The notes below the pieces were generated by a model. It was not told the DNA's origin and ran no database searches. It worked only from the letters and a program-made list of their open reading frames with translations. A DNA stretch of 64,000 nucleotides from Siphonodentalium dalli (lineage: Eukaryota > Mollusca > Scaphopoda > Gadilida > Siphonodentaliidae), in NCBI GenBank assembly GCA_032622095.1, contig CP136063.1, positions 280,047,426 to 280,111,425 of the forward strand, written 5' to 3'. The position numbers and the translations under genes are program-made. Below are positions 42,501-51,500 of this stretch, one piece after another. Within the stretch, counting starts at the first letter, position 1. The number at the start of each line of letters is the position of its first letter.

Positions 42501-45500
42501 AAATTTGTATCCGGGGCAAGATACATTCACATAGCAAATTTCAAGTCGATAGCTCCACCCGTTTGCGAGATAACGCATTCTTTGTTTTTCAATGAGTTAA
42601 TTCATGGTACCCGTCCTGCCCGTCCTAAACTTCAGAGCGGACAGTCAATTAATCCCGTCGTGAAATCCCTCTGCATAATATTTCGAGCTCTTAGATCAAT
42701 TCTGCCTTTTTAGTTGCATTTCGTCTGCATCCGTATTTCGGACGCATGGGGTCAGTCGTTTAGCCACGTCCATTGGAGTCCGCATCGGACGCATGGGGTA
42801 TCGTTTAGCCACGTCCATTGCAATAAAGAGCGTTAATTGTTAAAACCTCTGTATAAGGTATAGATAAAGAGCGTTGTTGCCTTAACCCCCACCGTGCCTT
42901 TGCAGTGATTTGGGAGTGGATAAAGGGTGCTCAGAGCTTCTCGAAAACACGACTACGGCGGTGTCGGTGGGATTTTACACTTACATACGAAATTTGATCT
43001 CAATCTGTACACGCGTTTTGGATTCTATGAAGTACACACACACACATATACGAAGTCTCAAAATATATAGTATAGATATCATTTAATATCATGCTGTATA
43101 CATGTCATTGAACTTCTGTAACACCATTAAACTGATTAAAGCTACCATGACATTGGTTAGTGTGACAATGACTTGCCCAAGCTTTATACGAGTGACACTG
43201 GCAGACGATTAGAAGGCACGAATACTTAAATACTATCCCCCGTAAAAAATAAAATGAAAAAATAAAATAAAATGAAGTACCGCCCGCCCGCCTCTGTTTT
43301 TTTCCTTCATGTTACCCTAAACTCAGGTATTCTTCCTTTTGGCCTAAGACAAAAAGCTACGAACGAAAGTTCTGAAAATGGCATACCAAACTACATTCCC
43401 ATGTCAAACATGTTTGAAAATTTAAAATCGGGAGATGGGGTTCGAGTTGTAATCAATTTCTCCTGGCGACTGGTCGATTTCTGAAAACCCCCAATAGCTT
43501 CAACACTAATTATAATGGCCCATGGTATCAAGAAAACACACATAGACCGATCTACATACATATGATCTCTGAAAAAGACTAACCAGTGAAAGAGTTTCGA
43601 GTAGATCCAACGGCATAGGGTCGTGGTCTAGCCTTGTAACAATCAGATCAATCAGCAGTTGCAGCATGTTGAAGACACCCTCCTGGACTTCTGTTACCCA
43701 TCCATGAACAGCTGGAGCCGTCAATAGCTAAAATATCAATTGATTTTCAATAAAGGTCCAACAAAAAATGACCTATTTATGATTATTTATTGTTTTTTGA
43801 CACATCAATATCTCCATAAGTCATCTCAATTTGCAGATAAATTACAATATAAAGCTCTTCCTGAATGGGTCACGTAACACTAATCCTCAGGCAGAAACAT
43901 AACACAAAGGAGAAGACACCAGTCTAAATGATAGATAAATAGACTGGGCATAAGATCACTCCTAGAAATGGCAATCGTAGTCAATCGTAAGGGAGAGGAA
44001 TTAATCTAAGTTACCTAACTTGTGTTAAACTCTCCTGTGCACCCTAATTTTAATGATTTTATTAATCTGTTTGTCATTAATCTATGTTGCAACTTGTAAC
44101 ATTTGGGTCACAATAAATATGTTCAAACAAAATACTGCACAAGTAATTGTACTCAAATTCTATTGGCCGATGTTTTCAAAGAAGGTCATCAGTATTACAA
44201 AGAGACTAAAAGTTGAATTAGCTGTTACCTTCTGGAAAGCTTCAGTAAGGCATCGCTCCATGAATCTCTTGCAGTGTTCATTACTCTCACATAAGCCTAT
44301 CAAAATAGAAAGAAATTTATAAATGTGTATGTCACTTTATCTATTGATTTGAGTGTTATCTTCAAATTGATTGGTTGATAGCTACACAAGATAAACCCTT
44401 ATTGTGTGGTCAACATCGAACCCCATGATAAATCTGTGAACCACATAGAAACTGCCTCGATTCCAGAATATCATATTGTCGCTTACGTCACAACACAGAA
44501 GTAAACTCCATGATATTTCTGGGAACCACATGGAAACTGCCTCGATTCCAGAATATAAATATTGTCACTTACGTCACAACACAGAAGTAAACTCCATGAT
44601 ATTTCTGGGAACCACATGGAAACTGCCTCGATTCCAGAATATCATATTGTCGCTTACGTCACAACACAGAAGTAAACTCCATGATATTTCTGGGAACCAC
44701 ACAGAAATTTGTATATTTGTCAAACAAAGAAGAGGAATGATTTCAGTTTCAATCTGAGTCAAGAGTGTGATATCAGTGATTCAGTATTTGTTAATACTTG
44801 CGATAATTCAATTTGTGTTATGTCAAACGATCAATATGAATTTGTGTTCATTTATATATGGTGAAATCTGTTATGGTAAAAATATCAATAATCATTGATA
44901 GGTGTCTGGTGTTGTACAATTTAGTTCCTACTTTTTTTTCATGTGTGGGATTGAACTGTAAGTAAAGACGGAAGAGTTTGTGTTTCAAGTCACAAAAGTA
45001 GATTAACCCCAATTTGCACAGATTTTTATTATCTCAAGAGCCAGGGAATTATGATCATTTATAAGATCATAACAGGTGTGCCTCGTCTGCGCAAATTGAC
45101 GGTAGGAGAGCAAATAAGACTGCCTTAATTTAATCAAAAATTTGTCGGAATGCTACTTGTAGGTGAAATACAGAAGGGAATAGTGTATAGGTTTGCCGAA
45201 CATTCGTATTTTCGGATATTAAAATACATGTGTAAAAGTGCTTTTGAAAGAGATTCAAATACCCCAACAATGTTCATTTAACACGTGCTATCAAAATAAT
45301 GATAATCCAGCCAGGCGCTTACAATAAATTTCAACGTTAACGCAGGGACAAGTCTCAATTCATGCGGTGATAACGTACACACGATGTTGAATTAACATCA
45401 TCACTGCGTTGATAACTGCCAAGTACCACATAAAAATTACAAAGGGGCACTTGTATTGAGAAACACTGAATAAATGGCTTTAAACAGAAAATGTGACCAT

Positions 45501-48500
45501 CACTGCAATAAACTAAATCTCACCATCCTCTGCAAGCTTTGTCGCAGCCAACAAACATTTGCCAAGCGATTCATCTTTCCGGAAAGGAATGGACCATCGG
45601 TCTGTAAACACCCTGCCTTCAAGCTCATAGAGATTTGTGACAGGAAACTCAAACCCATTCGATTCAAACTGTCCACTTGTATCTCCAGTCCCTTCTCGCT
45701 CAGGCTGAAATTATAAAGGCGGCACATACCAATAAACTAGTATCGCAAGTAATATCCAAGGTAAAAAAGACTGAACATCATCAACTCAACAAAAGATCAG
45801 CTTGGGGTTGTGGGAATGGGAACCCTATAGCCGCTGGGTGAAAATGTTAGTCCCCACAACCAATTAGTAATCAGTAATTGCAGGTGATGTTTCAATGATC
45901 TCTAAGTATGCTCATGAGGTAGCATACATGGAACAATGTCCATATGTAAACGTGCTAGTCCATTTATTTTGTCCGTTTATTTCTTCTTCAGGAGTGTAAA
46001 ATATATTCATTCCTATATCTTCATCATCTTACTAACATCCATAAATCTTAATTAATGCATGTATTTCAAATAAATGTTGCATCAAAATTGCCAGAACACT
46101 GTGCCATTCTTTAGTATAAATTAAAGTGACTCTCATTGGCAAAATCATTGTTTTTTTTATCGGTTATTTGTTAAGGATGTATGAAGTTTGTTTACATTTC
46201 TGCGAAGTTCAGACATTGTGTTTTACAAAATTGTTCAATACATGTAACGTAACAAACATTATCAAATCATATCCTGAATCAAGCCCAAATTCTATAGCAA
46301 GATACAAATGTAGATGTTCATGTAGGTAGAGAAAGTAAAGGAATTATATACCGGTAGAGAGTAATCACTTGATTGAACTAGTGACATGAAATAATTCATG
46401 AGAGGCAGCGACATGTACAAAGATGTGAGTGCAATGCGCTCGAGTGTTTGCAAAATAGTCCCTGCCTCGAATGAATTATTTCACATCAGCAGTTCAATCA
46501 ATTTATTCTGTTTCCTATATCTATATATCTAAATATCTACTAGTAATTTACCTGAAATCCGAATAATACCATAACACATCAATTTTGAATACATAAGTCA
46601 ACCCTTTCATGACTGGAGCTTCCTGAAATTTTACGAAAAAACCTGTGCCAATGCATTCTCTTAATTTATATGCAAGTCTCCCATAGGAATCCTTGCATAT
46701 ATGAGAGAATACGCTGGCACATGATCTTTAATGCTGCACCAGTGCAACTCCCGTCATGAAAGTGTTAAAGTGACATAATTCACCTGTAAAATTATTGTTT
46801 ATAATAATCACTTGAGAAATCAAGGTAAATCACACATAATAGTACTAGTAGGAATGTAATAAAATAATTTTATGTTAAAGGCACGTGAGGCCTTAGTTGT
46901 CGAAAATATTCATATTTGTTCCTATCACCGTAAACAGAAAAACATTAAAACGCATACAGTTTCGTTCATATATATACCATGACCATCGCGTAAACAGCAT
47001 GTTATCATAAATATTTACTATATTTTACCTAAGCAAGAGCCTGATTGTGTTACAGAAGACAGCACAATGCTGCTGGCTAATCACACACATATGGCATAAA
47101 CGCTCTTTATTCGTTCCATATCAGGAATTCACCAACAAAGAACGCTCTTTATGTTTACCATCATAATATAAACAAACACCAGAAAAGTAACTTTCTATGC
47201 TTTTGTTTACATAACAATGGTCAAAGATATGACAATAACATACTGTTTATGCGATATTTCTTATTTGTATACGGACAAAGTATGTATACATTTTGTTGTT
47301 CTTTCTGTTTGTGGCGGTTTTTGACGGGTGGAAATATTTTCACAGGATACCCACAGCCAAGGCCAACCGTACCTTTAATCTCAGCAAACTGAAAGATTTT
47401 GATTTCATTTACACTTTATTACATTTAGATATTTTGCAAACAACAAGACAATATGCACACAAACTACTTGTACTGACAATTATTTGTATTGCCACCAACA
47501 TTAGTAGGGAATTTTTTCTTAATTTTCAATTATGTTCATGTCCAACTTCACTAAATTCATGCAAACATTGTTATGCCTTGAAATATTCTCCAAATCAACC
47601 TTTTCCGAATAGCATACTCTCGGGCTCCAAATAAAAGTGCAGGCCCCAATAATAGTGCAGGGGGGAAATTCCATTGAAAGTTAATAAAAGTGCAGACCCA
47701 AATAATAGTGCAGGGGAAACTCTGAGCAAGCAAAACATCAACTGTTAAACATATTATTTTTACAGTTCGTGCACCGGTAGGTCAAGTATAGGAATCAACA
47801 TACTGGTAGTATGGTACATGTATGTGTCATTTTATTCAGTATTTAAATGTTCACATGTGTGTCATATATATTTGTTTATAAAAGATATAAACTCATCATT
47901 TTGGTATCGGAGTCATATAGAAATCTTGAGTTTGTGCTGATTTCAATTTTCATAGCCTCAAAATTAATAAACGTGCAGACCCAAATAAGCACTGTGCAGG
48001 GGGGAAATTTCCCAAGAAAATAATAAACGTGCATGCATGTTTATTTGGAGCCCAAGAGTAGGGTCTTCATCATCTGTCTGTATCTGTAGTTGTTACGTCC
48101 TAGTGACCAAAGCTGGCTTTTACAGGACGGTGTGAGGAGCGCTATTTTTGTTCTCCTAGAGCCGCCTTGAATGTTTCTAGGTCGGCGGGATACTTTGTAC
48201 TATAAACAGGCTAATTAATGGCGCTATTATTTTTGGAAAATGATAATTTTCAGTTTTGGTCATGTGTGTTCTGTTATGATTGAACCATATTGCATACATT
48301 TAGAGAGGTATTACTATTAAGAAATATATTCCTCAAATATTTTTTGTCTTTATAAGATTCCTTGTCAAAACTTTTGTACTGATCTCTACTGGAATACGTT
48401 AGCCATAGTAGAGCTTCATGGCATGATCTAATGTCTTGTGTGATCACTGATGTTATTAGTTACTAGTCAGTCCTCGGGTACTACCGGATAGTGACCGATT

Positions 48501-51500
48501 ATGGGGCAATGCTAAGTGTGACTCCTGCATTTCTCTCTCGACGTACTCATTATGTTTCTACACATCAAATTACCTGTGTCAAATGTATGCCACTGGTAGT
48601 ATGACTGACCAGTGATCTCATGCTGATAGACATTAAGAAGGACAAAAAGAAGAGTTCTAACAGTAGGGATGTACCAACGTCACGACGTAAAATTAAGATT
48701 TTGGTAAAAAATCACAAAAGTGGACACTTTTTATTTAATCATATCTCCAGATTTGATTGTCTTAACAAAATGGCAATTGGGACTTTAATAGGAATTGATC
48801 TCACCATGCTGACGTTATAAAAAAAATATCGAGTTTTTGTTTTTAAGTATTTTTTCGGCGACGTCGAAGTTTCCGAATTTCGACGTATTTTATGCGTAAA
48901 AAATCTTTGTGACTTTTTGACATATGTTTTTGAATAAAAATCCGGAGGGGGATACTTCATGTCATCAATAACAGGTCAGTAATTCAAATTAGAGCACAAT
49001 CAGACCTTTCTAATGGTTATTGATACTTTTGGATCCATAAATTATAAATAGCATTTTGAAAAGTATAAACACTTCTAAGTCACGCCCCAGAAGCATCATT
49101 CAAGATTTCCTTAAGTATCACTCGGTATCGACAATAGGGGATTCCCATCTATTGAATAAAACAATTCCTGATTGGCTGGGAATCAGATTAGTCATACGGA
49201 AATGACCTATCAAAACGCGCCTCCCTCATTCGCTGCTTAAAATAACGCTGTTCCAGTAATATGCCTGTTACCCGACGCCGTTATTTAGATCACTAAGTAT
49301 GCGACGTCAAACTAAATCATAAATGCCAGTTTCAGTGATTATGCGTCAACGTATACGCGTTTCCCGGAGTCATCATTATTCATCTCAAATTACAAAAAGA
49401 AAAAGATTCCGAGGTCGAGGATTAAATATATGTTTTGTCACTCAACCAAGCAAATGACCGCGGTGACCTTTGGCCGATTACTCTGGAGTGTTCCGACAGC
49501 GACTCGGCAAGCTGGTCGAAGTAGCGGTCTCAAACTTTTGACAACTTCAAATAAATTTTAAGTTGATTTTGCCTACAATTCGAAAGAATATCGTGCGCGT
49601 CAACCAAGCTCTTTTAATTGAAATAAATAGTTATATCTGATGCAATAATGTTGACACAGTCACACAGTGCATTTGATTGTGTTGGCTGTTGAACCGGCTG
49701 TTCCAAACTCCTCCCCATCGACGTCGATGTAAACATGCATGGTGCTTATAAACAAAAAAACACGTGTGATTGTTTACACAACGAGCTTTGTTGAATGCTT
49801 GGCTATTGTTTTATTTTCTTATTTGGGGAGGAGGGCATCAATTAAATTCTTCAGTGGATTCAACAGCTACATGTATTGTTTATTTTAAATAGTTATTTAC
49901 CAAATAGATATAATATTTTTGTATTTAATTAAATTAATTTTATTTATTTTGGTGGTGGTGGGAATTTGGCAGTGGTGTGGAATATATATGATGCAGGGAT
50001 GTATAAATGAGAGTTCAAAATTGTGTGGGGTTGGGTGATTGATAGCCTTTTATTTTTAAGATTGACACTTTTATCCATTATTTCTATGAATCAAAGAAGT
50101 ATTTTATTCACTAGGTTTTTATACGCACTTTTTGAAAAAAGGTTGTATTATGTAATCAGTCTGTCCGCCGTCCGTCTGTCTGTCCGTCCGTTAACATTTT
50201 TGGTTTCCGATCGATAACTCCAGTTTGGATTATTTGATCTGAACCAAAGTTGGTATGTGTATTTCCCAGCTAAAGATACAGGTCAAGTTCGAATATGGGT
50301 TCCGTCCAATTATTTTTACATGAGTTACGGCCCTTTTTCGACTTAGAAATTGACCATCTGTTAAAATTTTTGGTTTCCGACCGATAACTCCAGTTTGGAT
50401 TATTTGATCTGAACCAAAGTTGGTATATGTATTTCCCAGCTAACGATGCAGACCAAGTTCGAGTATGGGTTCCGTCCAGTTATTTTAGTGTGAGTTACAG
50501 CCCTTTTTCAACTTAGAATTTGACCAATTTCATAACATTTTGGTTTCCGACCGATAACTCCAGTTTTGATCTGAACCAAAGCTGGTATGTGTATTTCCCG
50601 GCTAAAACTACAGGCCAAGTTCGAATATAGGTTCTGTCTAATTATTTTTACATGAGTTACAGCCATTTTTCGACTTAGAATTTGACCGCATTTTGGCATT
50701 GAAATTAGGGATATATCAGATATTCTTCAAATGTAAGCCCAAAGTATTATTTTATTTTGCGGTAGTAAAATTCGAAATAGCTAAAGGGCGTATTTTGCCA
50801 CGCCCTAGCGATGCTCTTGTTATACAACTATTTCTATTCCCAAGTTTTCAAAATAGTGCAATCAAATAGCCTACCCCAGATATAATACCTTAATCTCAGG
50901 GTTCTGATTTGAAGAGTGATTTCCAGTTCCTGGAAGGACCAAGCAGTTAGTCTGTCATGAGCTGTTCAGAGTAAATTAGGATCACCATGACCATGGTATG
51001 GGTGGATGGAGATGGATGGGTGGATGGATGTGGATGGGTATGGATGGATGGGTATGGGTGGATGGGGATGGATGGATGGATGGGTATGGATGGATTGGTA
51101 TGGATGGAGATGGATGGATGGATGAGTATGGGTTGATGGAGATGGATGGATGGGTATGGATGGATGGGTATGGATGGATGGGTATGGGTGGATGGGTATG
51201 GATGGATGGGTATGGGTGGGTGGAGATGGATGGATGGAGATGGATGGATGGAGATGGATGGATGGGTATGGGTTGATGGATGGATGGGTATGGATGGATG
51301 GGTATGGGTGGATGGGTATGGATGGATGGGTATGGGTGGGTGGAGATGGATGGATGGAGATGGATGGAGATGGATGGAGATGGATGGATGGGTATGGATG
51401 GATGGAGATGGATGGATGGGTATGGATGAAGATGGGTATGGATGGATGGGTATGGATGGAGATGGATGGATGGGTATGGATGGATGGAGATGGATGGGTA

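Larger units (their letters stand above)
40790..43344 (+). mobile_element. Harbinger-like TIR element, 2.55 kb, with nested repeats
   Basis: Termini GGCCAAAACGAAGAATACC and its near-inverse; TAAGA on both sides. Subterminal CCCGCCCGCC occurs at both ends. An ATGGCGG frame at 41136 encodes [20 protein letters not shown] and continues in another frame ([17 protein letters not shown]). Family J elements are nested inside. No transposase core is visible. Confidence 0.6.
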
